Both the position numbers and the translations under genes were made by a program. This document shows positions 17,664-26,891 of a stretch of DNA of 64,000 bases, in pieces; the stretch's first letter is position 1, and each line of letters starts with the position of its first letter. The notes below the pieces were generated by a model that saw only the letters and a list, made by a program, of their open reading frames with translations, ran no database searches and was not told the origin of the DNA. This DNA comes from an uncultured Cohaesibacter sp. (GTDB lineage: Bacteria > Pseudomonadota > Alphaproteobacteria > Rhizobiales > Cohaesibacteraceae): positions 1,379,303-1,443,302 of the forward strand of contig NZ_OY761553.1 of assembly GCF_963664735.1 (NCBI RefSeq). Direction: 5' to 3'.

Positions 17664-17701
17664 GCCATCCCCGAACGGACAATCTGCGGGGATGGCTTTT
17701 T
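17664..17701. terminator. intrinsic terminator after LOG gene
   Basis: GCCATCCCCG (17664-17673) pairs with CGGGGATGGC (17687-17696) and is followed by TTTTT. The stem can extend by A-T pairs, so it could also work on the minus strand for the tail module. Confidence 0.88.
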
Positions 17702-17742
17702 AGGCTCAAGATCAGACTTTCCATGCGGCTCTTGTTTGCCGT

Positions 17743-18162
17743 CTACCAACTGATATCATTCAAGGTTTTTTTCACGGCATCGGCCGTTTCAGCGGCACCA
17801 ATATCAGCCTTTGCCTTGAGCCTTATTGCTTCAAGGCTTGCCGCTTTTTGCCGCCATTGGTCGGCCATGGATAGCCAGAGCGAGGCCAGCTCATCGGCTG
17901 AGCTCGCAGTGATCCCGACTTCAGCTGACAGAAGCGGGAAGTTTGCAAGGTCTGGCTTTGTCGCGGCCTGCCAGTCCTTGGCTTCCTGCTCCTTGGCAAG
18001 ATAAATCATCTCTTGCCCGATCATGTCTGTCATCAACGATGCCCGCGCCTCATTGATTTTGGTGGTGACGGTTTCAATCGCGTTTTCTTTGGCTTCAGCA
18101 ACTGACCGCGCGGCCTTTGTCTCTGCGGGTATAAGTTGGTTCATATCAATAGAAATTGTCAT
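17743..18162 (-). CDS. hypothetical protein, phage tail-associated module
   Basis: 139 residues, soluble, Ala- and Glu-rich and largely helical (EAKENAIETVTTKINEARAS). A tryptophan-containing middle (ASLWLSMADQWRQKAASLEAIR) resembles small proteins encoded after tail fibre genes in prophages, some of which are assembly chaperones. It overlaps the upstream 111-residue gene by 4 nt and is the last gene of a three-gene run beginning with a DUF2793 tail protein. I do not recognise a family with certainty. Confidence 0.6.
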   Translation of the reverse strand: MTISIDMNQLIPAETKAARSVAEAKENAIETVTTKINEARASLMTDMIGQEMIYLAKEQEAKDWQAATKPDLANFPLLSAEVGITASSADELASLWLSMADQWRQKAASLEAIRLKAKADIGAAETADAVKKTLNDISW

Positions 18163-18494
18163 GACGAAGCCCCTACACTTTTAAAAGTTGGCAATTTGAT
18201 TTCACCGTCTTTTGTCGCGGTGATCGGATCGGGAAAGAGCACCGCCTTTGCTGCGTCCGTTGAAGGATCGGCAATGAAGCCATGCGGCATGATCAGAGAG
18301 AGGCTTAACTCGCCCTCCTCGTCGCGCTCGATATCCGAGGCCAGCCATTCGGACTCCACCGCGTCACGCGGCAAGGTTGCCCCGGCTGGAATGGCAGAGA
18401 GGTCCAGCGCGTCGCCGTTGATTGAAAGGCTATCGCCGGTCAGAGACAAAGTAAGAGTATCGTCGCGCCGTTGCGGCACCAAGTTGATTTTCAT
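18159..18494 (-). CDS. small prophage-type protein
   Basis: 111 residues, beta-rich and acidic. The opening MKINLVPQRRDDTLTLSLTG, then INGDALDLSAIPAGATL, resembles small proteins found beside tail fibre genes in alphaproteobacterial prophages. Function unknown; binding or capping of the tail fibre is an inference from position. It lies 12 nt after the DUF2793 gene and overlaps the next gene by 4 nt. Confidence 0.65.
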   Translation of the reverse strand: MKINLVPQRRDDTLTLSLTGDSLSINGDALDLSAIPAGATLPRDAVESEWLASDIERDEEGELSLSLIMPHGFIADPSTDAAKAVLFPDPITATKDGEIKLPTFKSVGASS

Positions 18495-18506
18495 TTCAAA
18501 GCCTCC

Positions 18507-19550
18507 TTAATACCAACGTCCGAAAGCGAAGAATCTCGTTCCGTCAGAATAGTCCCCTTCTTCAAAAGCCAGCCCACCAGTTATCCTGATCTGTCGCATG
18601 GTAATCGATGAAACAGAGGGAGAAACACTCACCATCGCACCAATGTCTGAAAATCTGGGAGATGCATTGGCGTACCAGCTATCAAAATTGACAAGTCCAT
18701 AAACGAATGGAAGCGCTACATATGCCGCTGGAAAGGTCCAATTATAGTACATATGGGTCGAACTACCGTACTCAAGAGACGCGATTATTGAGCAGATTTG
18801 CGTTCCATCAGCAAAGCGGACAAATTCGCCGTTGCTGTTGCTGCCTCTTTCTACAATCGCCCCAAGGCCACTATCGGAAACAGCCCCCGCCCATTGAAGC
18901 CCCTGCACCAAAGCCGTGTCAGCATTGACCTTGAGCCCTGTTTTCCAGTCAGAGCCATTAGCGCTCACCTTGATGGACCAGTCATCCTCACCAGCGCAAC
19001 CCATTTCCGCACGGCCTGACCAATTGGTTTGGAACAACAGGCTATTGGTATTACCTGCCGCCGCTTTGTTGACCTTGATTTGATGCCCGTTTCCGGCATG
19101 GTTGAAAAGGCTTGCATCGGATGCAAGAGCCAGCCGGTTTGTTGCGTCCGCTGTCGCGTTGATCCCGATCTTGTCAAAGAGACCCGCAGCGAGAGCAACA
19201 CCGACACTTTCCGTTAAAAAATCCGACCAGTCCGCCCCGTCAAAACACAACAGGTTGCTTTCATTCTCGAGCCAAACGAGCCAGCCTGTCTTTGGCTGTA
19301 GCTCTGTCCATGTTCCGTCGATATAGGCGGCAATGCTACTTTCCCAACCAGACCAAGCGCCACTTGCGTCATCGGCCACGATGTAGCGCGCGCCATCTTC
19401 GGGCTCATCAGGAGGGGCGGATAGATCTCGCGACAAAACGGATAGCTGCACAAGCGCGTCCAGCATCCGCAAAGCTTCGTTGTGGGTGATATGCTTCTGG
19501 TTCTGGTTGCCAACGATATAAGGCAAGGACAAATGTGATGTTGCTTCCAT
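18507..19550 (-). CDS. DUF2793 tail protein
   Basis: 347 residues. The N-terminal 120 residues fit DUF2793: SLPYIVGNQNQKHITHNEAL, then PPDEPEDGARYIVADDASGAW and IDGTWTELQPKTGW. The rest is beta-rich with many Gly, Ser, Asn and aromatic residues and ends FFAFGRWY, as in distal tail fibre or receptor-binding proteins. DUF2793 proteins occur in phage and gene transfer agent tail loci of alphaproteobacteria. No other phage structural gene lies near, so this is an isolated tail module or prophage remnant. Confidence 0.82.
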   Translation of the reverse strand: MEATSHLSLPYIVGNQNQKHITHNEALRMLDALVQLSVLSRDLSAPPDEPEDGARYIVADDASGAWSGWESSIAAYIDGTWTELQPKTGWLVWLENESNLLCFDGADWSDFLTESVGVALAAGLFDKIGINATADATNRLALASDASLFNHAGNGHQIKVNKAAAGNTNSLLFQTNWSGRAEMGCAGEDDWSIKVSANGSDWKTGLKVNADTALVQGLQWAGAVSDSGLGAIVERGSNSNGEFVRFADGTQICSIIASLEYGSSTHMYYNWTFPAAYVALPFVYGLVNFDSWYANASPRFSDIGAMVSVSPSVSSITMRQIRITGGLAFEEGDYSDGTRFFAFGRWY

Positions 19551-19798
19551 AACTCTACCTTTGGTTGTTGTGGAGGCAACATTATCAATTCACCAGATGA
19601 GGTGGACTATATTCTCAAAATTTAGCAGTGAGCGGCCACATTGCTCTTCAAAGCGTCAATGAGAAAACCACCTCAAGTCATTCTTTTAACGAAGAAAATA
19701 GTTAAGGAAAATAGCATCGGCTTTTCAAAAGACAATATGCGGAACAAAGGGCGCAGGATACTTATTCCCGCTCCCTTGATCTCAATACTGATGATTGA

Positions 19799-20833
19799 TC
19801 AAATCCAGCCCTGCAGCTCATTAACCACGAGCTGTATCAACATATCCATCCCCTCCTCGCTGTCGTTTAAACAAGGGAGATGGGCAAAATGCGCACCGCC
19901 ATGCTCCATGAAAATCTCACGATTTTCACCGTCAATCTCTTCCAGAGTTTCAAGACAGTCAGCGGAAAAGCCCGGATTAAACACGGCAATGCGCTTGACG
20001 CCAGACCGGGCCAGGCCCTCAACGGTCTTGTCTGTGTATGGCTGAAGCCACTCTTCAGGCCCAAAGCGCGATTGAAAAGTGGTACGCATATAATCTTCCG
20101 ACCAGTCCATGGCTTCCCGCACCAACCGTGAGGTTTTCATGCAATGGCAATGATAAGGATCGCCATTCTCGAAATATCGTTTCGGAATGCCATGATAAGA
20201 AGCGAGTATCACCTCAGGCTCGAAATCAATATGCTCCAGGCTGTTTCTGAGCGAAATGGACAGCGCTTCGATATAGGCGGGATTGTCGTGATAGGGCGGC
20301 AGCGTCCTCAACGCTGGCTGCCAACGCATTTCCTTCAATATATCAAAAACAGCGTCATTGACTGTCGCTGTCGTCGCGGCAGCATATTGGGGGTAAAGCG
20401 GCAGAACCAAAAGGCGTTCGCACCCCTTCTCGGCCAACGCCTCGATTTTTGACCTGATTGACGGGTTACCATAACGCATGGCGTAATCGATCTCGACAGG
20501 CCGCCCTGTCTTCAGGCTGGCAAAGCGCTCGGCAAGCTTATCGCTCTGACTGCGCGTAATGGTCAGCAGCGGCCCTTCGTTTCGTTCATTGTTCCAGATT
20601 GATGCATAGGCCTTGCCTGATTTTTGCGGTCTCGTCTGCAAGATGATGCCATTCAGAATAGGCCACCATTTCCATTTAGGCTCTTCAATTACACGCTGAT
20701 CGGACAGAAACTCCTTCAGGTATCGCCGCATCGACTTATAGTCGGTTCCATCCGGCGTACCCAGATTGACCAACAGAATGCCAACTTTGCCAAAGGCAAC
20801 TGAAGGATGATTTTCGGGCCAATGTGATTGCAT
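19799..20833 (-). CDS. hemH: ferrochelatase
   Basis: 344 residues. HemH inserts Fe2+ into protoporphyrin IX, the last step of haem synthesis, at the cytoplasmic face of the membrane. Family marks are GILLVNLGTPD near the N-terminus, LPLYPQYAAATT, the metal-site histidine in LASYHGIPKRY, and the acidic region CLETLEEIDGENREIFMEHGG. The start at 20833 has AAGGA 8 nt upstream; the frame opens earlier at a TTG (20869). There is no riboswitch or Irr-type site that I can recognise upstream. Confidence 0.95.
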   Translation of the reverse strand: MQSHWPENHPSVAFGKVGILLVNLGTPDGTDYKSMRRYLKEFLSDQRVIEEPKWKWWPILNGIILQTRPQKSGKAYASIWNNERNEGPLLTITRSQSDKLAERFASLKTGRPVEIDYAMRYGNPSIRSKIEALAEKGCERLLVLPLYPQYAAATTATVNDAVFDILKEMRWQPALRTLPPYHDNPAYIEALSISLRNSLEHIDFEPEVILASYHGIPKRYFENGDPYHCHCMKTSRLVREAMDWSEDYMRTTFQSRFGPEEWLQPYTDKTVEGLARSGVKRIAVFNPGFSADCLETLEEIDGENREIFMEHGGAHFAHLPCLNDSEEGMDMLIQLVVNELQGWI

Positions 20834-21041
20834 GACGTGGTCCTTGTTTTGGTCAATCTGATAAAACAAACGAGTAAAAGGCGAATGCTCAAAGCACCTT
20901 CTTTGAAATATAGATATCTGTCAGGATATTTTTAGCAAATTACGCCAAATGGCGCATCAAACATCAGTATAAATACATGAATTTATCGCAATGACTATTT
21001 GCAGCCTGTCCGGCTCATTGCGCATTCGCTGTTAAAGTTGC

Positions 21042-21557
21042 TCAAGTCGGAGCACAAAGCTTTAGAATAGCGGCGGCCGGGGCCTGAAGGATATAGGCTG
21101 GTAGAGCGGTTTTGGCGTCTAGCGTGCACCTGTCTTCGGCAATCTCCCGAAATCCGAGTTTTTCATAGAATGCACGCGCCTTGCGGCTTGCTTGCAAAAC
21201 GCTGACCTCAACAATCGTATCCTCATGACGGCCCACCAGCACATGGGCAAGCAAATGCCTGCCGATACCGGCGCGTTGTCATTCTTGGGCCACATAAAGC
21301 CCCCAGACATAAAGAAAGCGGTTCCGTTCGGCACAAATGATGGAGCCAACAACGCTGGCGCCGTTTTGTAAGAGATAGGCCGTTTCATCGCGCCCGGGAA
21401 CAAGCGAACGAATGCCATCGGACAGCATTGACGCGATCAAGCTGTCTGTTGCTTTCCTGCCTATTTCGGAGACATAGGTATCAAGCCAGCTCTGTTTAAG
21501 AAAAGCGCAAAAATCCTCTGCCTTTTCAGAAACATATGGCTTGATTTCCCACTGCAT
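21042..21557 (-). pseudogene. GNAT acetyltransferase interrupted by one in-frame TGA
   Basis: The frame from 21557 to 21042 encodes 171 residues of a GNAT-family N-acetyltransferase but has a single TGA at 21279-21281 after GLYVAQE. Directly after the stop the same frame continues QRAGIGRHLL, which is the acetyl-CoA-binding Q/R-x-x-G-x-G motif, and then ASRKARAFYEKLGFRE near the end. So one substitution splits the gene in the core of the fold. Related proteins have V-x-(P/x)-x-W/x-Q-R-x-G-I-G there, and TGG (Trp) to TGA would explain it. The first fragment alone lacks the cofactor site. A sequencing error is the main alternative. Confidence 0.78.
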
Positions 21558-21566
21558 AGGCTGGCT

Positions 21567-22298
21567 CTAGCTCTCGTCGTCCGTGTTGCTATTGCCGCGA
21601 AAACCTTTCGCGAATACATACATTTCAGGACTTTCCTTGCGACTTGCTGGTGGCTTGATGTGCGAAACTGTCTGATAGTCCCGCTTCAATTCGGCGAGCA
21701 TCTCATGCTCTGTTCCACCCTTGAACACTTTCGAAAGGAAGACGCCTCCGGGCCGCAGGTTTTCCTTGGCAAACAAGGCCGCCACCTCGAACAGATGAAC
21801 CGTGCGCAAATGATCGGTTTGTTGATGCCCCGTTGTGGGAGCTGCCATATCGGAGAGAACCACATCTGGCTGGTGTCCTCCAAGGGCGTCCATCAGCAAT
21901 TGCGGCGCGTCATCGTCCAGAAAGTCTTTCAGCAAGACAGTCACCCCCGGCAGAGGGTCCATGCCCAGATAGTCGATGCCGACGACGAGAGGATTGTCAC
22001 TGTTTGAATTGACCCGACGGGCCGCAATGTCGCACCATCCGCCGGGAGCGCAACCAAGATCGACAACCCGCATGCCCGGTTTGAGAAAATGGAATCGATC
22101 ATCCATCTCGATCAGTTTGAAGGTTGAGCGAGACCGAAAGCCCTCCAGCTTGGCACGCTGCACATAGGGGTCGTTCAACTGCCGCTGCAACCATCTTGTT
22201 GAAGAACTTCTGCGGCCTCGCGCCGTTTTGACTCTGACTTTCTCAACTCGGTGACCGCGGCTGTCACGCCCTTCACCGCCTGCGGATTTCTTCGCCAT
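21567..22298 (-). CDS. rlmE: 23S rRNA (uridine-2'-O-)-methyltransferase RlmE
   Basis: 243 residues. RlmE (FtsJ/RrmJ) methylates the 2'-hydroxyl of U2552 in the A loop of 23S rRNA during 50S maturation. The SAM motif [14 protein letters not shown] and the K-D-K-E catalytic residues are visible: K in [11 protein letters not shown] in [10 protein letters not shown] in FLSKVFKGG, and E in [13 protein letters not shown]. The first 35 residues form a basic, Arg/Lys-rich extension ([18 protein letters not shown]), longer than in E. coli. It follows ppx/gppA on the same strand. Confidence 0.94.
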   Translation of the reverse strand: MAKKSAGGEGRDSRGHRVEKVRVKTARGRRSSSTRWLQRQLNDPYVQRAKLEGFRSRSTFKLIEMDDRFHFLKPGMRVVDLGCAPGGWCDIAARRVNSNSDNPLVVGIDYLGMDPLPGVTVLLKDFLDDDAPQLLMDALGGHQPDVVLSDMAAPTTGHQQTDHLRTVHLFEVAALFAKENLRPGGVFLSKVFKGGTEHEMLAELKRDYQTVSHIKPPASRKESPEMYVFAKGFRGNSNTDDES

Positions 22299-22477
22299 TT
22301 GTTGAGCTCCAATTTAATTTGATTTAATTATCGTTTGGCGGCTCTGTCACATTATCAGGAGTTCCGCCCCGTTTTGTTCGTTTTCGATCTGACACCCGGC
22401 CATAAAGGCTTTAAGCACTGCAGACAAGTCCCGTATGTTCGCCAAGGGCAATACAGCAGATTGGCAAACGATCAGGG

Positions 22478-24424
22478 CTACGTCGGTTTGCTCCGCCCCT
22501 GACCTCCCCGATGGCCTCGACTACCCCTTCGGCGCGACCGTTTCTTTTTGCTTCCAGCGGGTCGCTTTCCAGATTGATTTGCATGAGGGTTCCACACGCC
22601 ATCATCAATCATCAGCTCCATGAGGATGCCTTCGCGCAAGCCTCGATCCGCCACGCGCAGCTGGGAACAAGGCCATTCCCTATGGAACGCTTCCAGAATA
22701 GCACAACCAGCCAAAACAAGATCTGCCCGATCTGCACCGATACACGGGTTATTCATGCGCTCCTGAAAGTTCATGTCAAGAACGCGCCCGATCATGTCAC
22801 GCAGCTCGTTTGCAGTTAACCAGGTGCCATCCACCTGTCTGCGATCATAGCGCTCCAGTCCCAAATGCACACCAGCCAGCGTCGTTACCGTTCCAGACGT
22901 TCCGAGCATATGGATATTTTTGGTCTTGATTGCCTTTGTCAGCTCTTCGCGTTCTTCGAAGTCCCCCAACATTTGGCGCACTTCTTCGACCATGACCTCG
23001 AAATGCTCCCGCGTGACAACCTTGCCACCATATTTCTCTGAAAGCGTTACGACACCAACTTGCAGCGAGGCCCAACAGCGAATCCTTTCGGATAGATGGC
23101 GCATGGCCCGTCGGGTTTGGCGGTTGCGCTTCTCGCCCGGCTGCACGGCAGGATCCTCAAGCATTGGATCAAGATCAAGCCAGACGATCTCTGAGGAACC
23201 TCCGCCGATATCAAACAGGACAACGCCGTCAGCGTCTGGATGTACCAGCGAAGCACACCCCGCGACGGCCAGTCGAGCCTCAGTTTCCCGATTGACGATC
23301 TCCAGCCGCAGTCCTGTTTCGCGATGAACCCGGTTGAGAAAAGCCGCGCCGTTTGAAGCCCTTCTGCAAGCTTCCGTCGCGATCAAACGAAAGCGTTTCA
23401 CGGCTCTGTAATTAAGCTTTGACTGGCAAACTCTCAGAGCGGCGATGGCCCGCTCCTGCGCCTCGTCACTTAAGCGTCCGGACTGAGACAGCCCCTCGCC
23501 CAACCGTACAATGCGCGAGAAAGCATCGATCACGCGAAAACTCTGCCCGTAAGGCTCTGCCACCAACAATCGGCAGTTATTGGTGCCCAGATCAAGCGCG
23601 GCATAGCTCTCCGTCGGTCCGCCGTAAGTCTGGGCCGTAGAGGTTCGCGCTTCTGATGACTTGACCGGCGCCTTGTTAGCTCCCCTGCCAGATGACTGCT
23701 GGGGAGAACCATTATGGCGTATCTCAGCCGTCGCTTGAGAATTGGAATGCTCCGGCGAATTTGCCTGATGCTTTTTGTTGGATGAATAGCCCTTGGTCTC
23801 GTCAACTCGCTCGGCACGAGCGTCCTCATTACGACGCTTGCTATTTTCTGATCCAGCATCCTCGCGATGTCCACGCCTTTTGCGACGTGGATATCTGTGG
23901 CCCCGATGGTGCTGTTCTTGCTCTTTTCGAGAAGGTGTTGACGAAACGGGTGTTTCACCCTTGTCATGATTTTGCGCGTGCTGTGGCGGAGCTTTTGGAA
24001 CCAAAGCATTTGAAGTATCCGTATTGGACACAGCTTTCCCGTTCGCGGACTTTTGAGAATCCGCATTGGGAGCACGCTTTTCTTCTGAAAGCGCTGGTGA
24101 CGAACTATCTTTCGCTATCGTCTGGGCAGGGTAATCACCTTTCCTGCGACGAGAGCGAGAGCGACGCCTTTTCCGCCCTTGCTGCTGGCCATTGGTTTCA
24201 TCTGCCCCATTCTGAACAGACTTCCCCTGTTGCTCAGTATCCTGTGATGAACGAAAATTGCCCGAATTCTCGGACCGCTCACCAATTGTACCGACAGGTA
24301 CCGCGTAGTCTTTATGGGTTATTGCGGATCTATCGTTATGAGACCCACGATTCCCTTTCCGCATACGTCTCAGGCCAGCAGATGCACGATTCCCTTTCGG
24401 GACATCGCCATCATCTTGTGCCAA
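22478..24424 (-). CDS. Ppx/GppA phosphatase with long disordered basic extension
   Basis: About 648 residues. The catalytic part starts near residue 272 with SYAALDLGTNNCRLLVAEP, then DIGGGSSEIVWLD and LGTSGTVTTLAG: the ASKHA-fold motifs of exopolyphosphatase/guanosine pentaphosphatase. Before it lie about 270 low-complexity residues rich in Lys, Arg, Ser, Asn and Gln, with basic patches such as GRKRRRSRSRRRKG and RYPRRKRRGHRED. The C-terminus ends in a second basic Arg/Gly tail (KKKRSRRRGSRGHRGGQ). Start uncertain: the TTG at 24424 has AGGAG 7 nt upstream; a TTG at 24448 and an ATG in between are alternatives. It precedes rlmE, suggesting a link to ribosomes or RNA. Confidence 0.85.
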   Translation of the reverse strand: MAQDDGDVPKGNRASAGLRRMRKGNRGSHNDRSAITHKDYAVPVGTIGERSENSGNFRSSQDTEQQGKSVQNGADETNGQQQGRKRRRSRSRRRKGDYPAQTIAKDSSSPALSEEKRAPNADSQKSANGKAVSNTDTSNALVPKAPPQHAQNHDKGETPVSSTPSRKEQEQHHRGHRYPRRKRRGHREDAGSENSKRRNEDARAERVDETKGYSSNKKHQANSPEHSNSQATAEIRHNGSPQQSSGRGANKAPVKSSEARTSTAQTYGGPTESYAALDLGTNNCRLLVAEPYGQSFRVIDAFSRIVRLGEGLSQSGRLSDEAQERAIAALRVCQSKLNYRAVKRFRLIATEACRRASNGAAFLNRVHRETGLRLEIVNRETEARLAVAGCASLVHPDADGVVLFDIGGGSSEIVWLDLDPMLEDPAVQPGEKRNRQTRRAMRHLSERIRCWASLQVGVVTLSEKYGGKVVTREHFEVMVEEVRQMLGDFEEREELTKAIKTKNIHMLGTSGTVTTLAGVHLGLERYDRRQVDGTWLTANELRDMIGRVLDMNFQERMNNPCIGADRADLVLAGCAILEAFHREWPCSQLRVADRGLREGILMELMIDDGVWNPHANQSGKRPAGSKKKRSRRRGSRGHRGGQGRSKPT

Positions 24425-24910
24425 TATCTGTCTCCTGCTGCGCTGCAATCATGAGGACAAATCACGGCGCGCAACTTCTGATTCAATAATGTTGTCTAGC
24501 TTAGTCTAGCAGCATGAAACCAAAGGGCAAGCTGCGAATTATAATAACCGCAAAAGTGTGCCTATTGGCGATCCCGCTCTGCAAGTTGAAGCCTAAAGAG
24601 CAAAACCGGTTGCTTGCCTTACTATCAATTCGCACGACCAGCTATTTTATGATCAGAGATAGATAGCAATTTCCAAATATCAACACCTGCTCCCAGATCC
24701 GAATTCATGCACACAGTTTCTTGTTCCACAGCAAAACCAAGTGAATGCCTTCTTGCTCCTGTGAAAAAAATCCAAAAACTGCGAACTGTCACATCTTTTT
24801 CAAAAACCCCTCTTGACGCATCACGAGTACAGGGATAGAAACCCCGCACAACGTTTTAATTCAACGTTCTACCGCTTCTTTAAGACTTTGGCGCAAGCCA
24901 TTGAATATAC
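24425..24910. other. intergenic region between ppx/gppA and tRNA-Gln
   Basis: About 486 bp holding the upstream region of ppx/gppA (minus) and of the tRNA (plus). Apart from the candidate tRNA promoter reported separately I see no gene, repeat or RNA structure. Confidence 0.4.
24813..24841 (+). promoter_or_regulatory. candidate sigma-70 promoter of tRNA-Gln
   Basis: TTGACG, a 17-nt spacer and TAGAAA. The -35 is close to consensus and the -10 moderate. The start would fall about 60 nt before the tRNA. Confidence 0.4.
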
Positions 24911-24984
24911 TGGGGATTAGTTTAATGGTAGAACAGCGGACTCTGACTCCGTCGGTCCTGGTTCGAGTCCAGGATCCCCAGCCA
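24911..24984 (+). tRNA. tRNA-Gln (anticodon CTG)
   Basis: The cloverleaf can be read directly. The acceptor stem TGGGGAT pairs with ATCCCCA (24974-24980). The D arm contains TAGTTTAATGGTAGAACA. The anticodon stem GCGGA/TCCGT encloses the loop CTCTGAC with anticodon CTG. The T arm contains GGTTCGAGTCC. The discriminator G and an encoded CCA end the gene. The weak U1-A72 pair is typical of bacterial tRNA-Gln. Confidence 0.95.
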
Positions 24985-25278
24985 AACTTTCTCTTTGATT
25001 TCAGCTGAGTAAGTTTCAAGTCAATGCGGAACAACGGGAACAACCCGTTAATATCTCCCGCACGAAAATCGGCACAGTAGCTTTTATTATAAATTCTGTT
25101 TTACTTATCCCGGCTTTTCGTCCTGCTTTTCCTCTATTCGTCTCAAGCTGTCAAAAATGCGCTCCATGGCTTAGGGGTATCCCATGATGCGCTCTTCCAG
25201 CACCATGACTTTGCCCGCAGCATGAAATGAGATATAAGCAATACCAGCCACCTGAAGCCTATGGGGAAGGTCTTGCTC
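24985..25278. other. intergenic region after tRNA-Gln
   Basis: About 294 bp, promoter region for the following enolase-superfamily gene. I see no phage attachment repeat of the tRNA 3' end, no gene and no clear structure. Confidence 0.4.
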
Positions 25279-26427
25279 ATGATTATCAGTGATGTTTCGG
25301 TTTCGCTCTTTTCAACAACCACGCGCCGCCATTCAGACAGCGCAGGTCACGGTCATCCCGGACCGGCCCACAAGGTTCAACAAGCCATGTTGACGGTCAG
25401 CACAGAAGATGGTCATCAGGGCTATTCCTTTTGTCCTCCAGAAATCATACGCCCCCATGTGCTGGATAAATTTGTCAAGAAGGTGCTGATTGGTCAGGAC
25501 CACAGGGATCGTGAACGCCTTTGGCAGGATTTGGCTCATTGGCAGCGCGGCTCAGCCGCACAACTGACCGACAGAACACTGGCGGTGGTTGATTGCGCAC
25601 TCTGGGATTTGGCTGGCCGTACACTCAACCAGCCAGTTTATAAACTCCTTGGCGGCTATCGCGACAAGATGCCGGCTTATGGCTCGATCATGTGTGGTGA
25701 TGAGTTGGAAGGCGGATTGGCAACGCCTGAAGACTATGCCCGCTTTGCCGAAGCGCTCGTCAAGCGCGGCTACAAGGGCATAAAGCTTCACACATGGATG
25801 CCACCGGTCAGCTGGGCACCTGATGTCAAGATGGATCTCAAAGCCTGTGCGGCAGTTCGTGAAGCCGTAGGACCAGATATCAGCTTGATGATTGACGCTT
25901 TTCACTGGTATTCCCGCACGGAGGCACTTGCGCTGGGGCGTGGCCTTGAAAAACTCGGCTTTGACTGGATTGAAGAGCCTTTGGACGAGCAATCTCTTTC
26001 TTCCTACAAATGGCTGGCAGACAATCTAGACATTCCTGTTCTGGGACCAGAAAGCGCAGCAGGCAAGCATTGGCATCGCGCCGAGTGGGTGCGGTTTGGC
26101 GCATGTGACATTCTGCGCACCGGCGTCAACGACGTTGGCGGCATTACCCCCGCGATCAAGACCATGCGCATGGCTGAATGCTTCGGCATGAATTGCGAAG
26201 TGCACGGCAACACGGCGATGAACCTGCATGTCGTTGCAGCCTCCAAGAATTGCCGTTGGTATGAACGCGGACTTCTGCATCCATTCCTCGAGTATGACGA
26301 CGGCTTCGACTATCTGAAATCTCTGTCAGACCCGATGGATGAAGACGGATTTGTGCATGTTCCAGACCGCCCGGGCTTGGGCGAAGACATCGACTTTGAC
26401 TTCATAGAAAACAATCGCGTTCAGTGA
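25279..26427 (+). CDS. mandelate racemase/muconate lactonizing enzyme family protein
   Basis: 382 residues, enolase superfamily. The N-terminal capping domain is followed by a TIM barrel with a lysine motif (GYKGIKLHTW), metal ligands in LMIDAFHWY, WIEEPLD and GPESA, and a late histidine in NCEVHGNTAMN. These enzymes abstract a proton alpha to a carboxylate; acid-sugar dehydratases are common members. The substrate cannot be told. The start at 25279 has GGGGAAGG 8 nt upstream; 25261 is an alternative. It stands alone, without sugar transport or regulator genes beside it. Confidence 0.85.
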   Translation: MIISDVSVSLFSTTTRRHSDSAGHGHPGPAHKVQQAMLTVSTEDGHQGYSFCPPEIIRPHVLDKFVKKVLIGQDHRDRERLWQDLAHWQRGSAAQLTDRTLAVVDCALWDLAGRTLNQPVYKLLGGYRDKMPAYGSIMCGDELEGGLATPEDYARFAEALVKRGYKGIKLHTWMPPVSWAPDVKMDLKACAAVREAVGPDISLMIDAFHWYSRTEALALGRGLEKLGFDWIEEPLDEQSLSSYKWLADNLDIPVLGPESAAGKHWHRAEWVRFGACDILRTGVNDVGGITPAIKTMRMAECFGMNCEVHGNTAMNLHVVAASKNCRWYERGLLHPFLEYDDGFDYLKSLSDPMDEDGFVHVPDRPGLGEDIDFDFIENNRVQ

Positions 26428-26891
26428 TCTGAGGCAGGGAGGCACACTTGCTCCCCTCGCCTTCTTTCAGTTTCATATTTGTGGAAATACAGAAACTCGA
26501 AGATCGAATGAACTTGATGAAATCGCAGCCGACTGGTCATCAGGCCCCGCCGTTCGCTTGCAAAAAGATTTCCAGTTGCTGCGGAGATCCATAGCCTCAA
26601 CCTATTGTTATCAAGATTATCTTCAAAGAGATATCGAGATAATTGATTTCGGATTTGGAGAAATTTGCTCGTTCATTATTCGAAAGAAGACAGTAGCCAT
26701 AGCTTTATCTAACCCAAAATTACAAATATCTTCCATTTTGTGTTATTTTCTGCATATTTCTGACTAAAAATATCAAAATTCGTCCAAACCCCTGTCAATT
26801 TCTGCTATGCGTTCCGAACCGAAGCGCCGTTCTCAAGCGCAAAGTAACTGGCTAAGCTCGCCTAACAGCGGGGAAACAAGGACCGAGAATA
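26428..26891. other. intergenic region, AT-rich in its second half
   Basis: About 464 bp. A GGGAG/CTCCC hairpin at 26437-26455, followed by a T-rich stretch, may end the preceding transcript. The remainder (26600-26800) is AT-rich. A 69-codon frame at 26558 lacks a ribosome site and family resemblance. Confidence 0.35.

Noticed and set aside
21279-21281. Selenocysteine recoding of the in-frame TGA in the GNAT gene
   Set aside because: GNAT enzymes do not use selenocysteine, the position corresponds to a non-catalytic residue and no stem-loop stands out just downstream; a point mutation is simpler.
23692-24489. 265-codon plus-strand frame opposite the basic extension of Ppx/GppA
   Set aside because: It has no family resemblance and no ribosome site, and it is the mirror of the Lys/Arg/Ser-rich coding sequence; the minus frame is continuous with a certain catalytic domain.
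24911-24984. tRNA-Gln as an integration site of a mobile element
   Set aside because: No repeat of the tRNA 3' end, integrase or mobility gene was seen on either side; the tail module lies 5 kb away across housekeeping genes.
26558-26767. 69-codon frame in intergenic DNA
   Set aside because: AT-rich, no ribosome site, no resemblance to a family.
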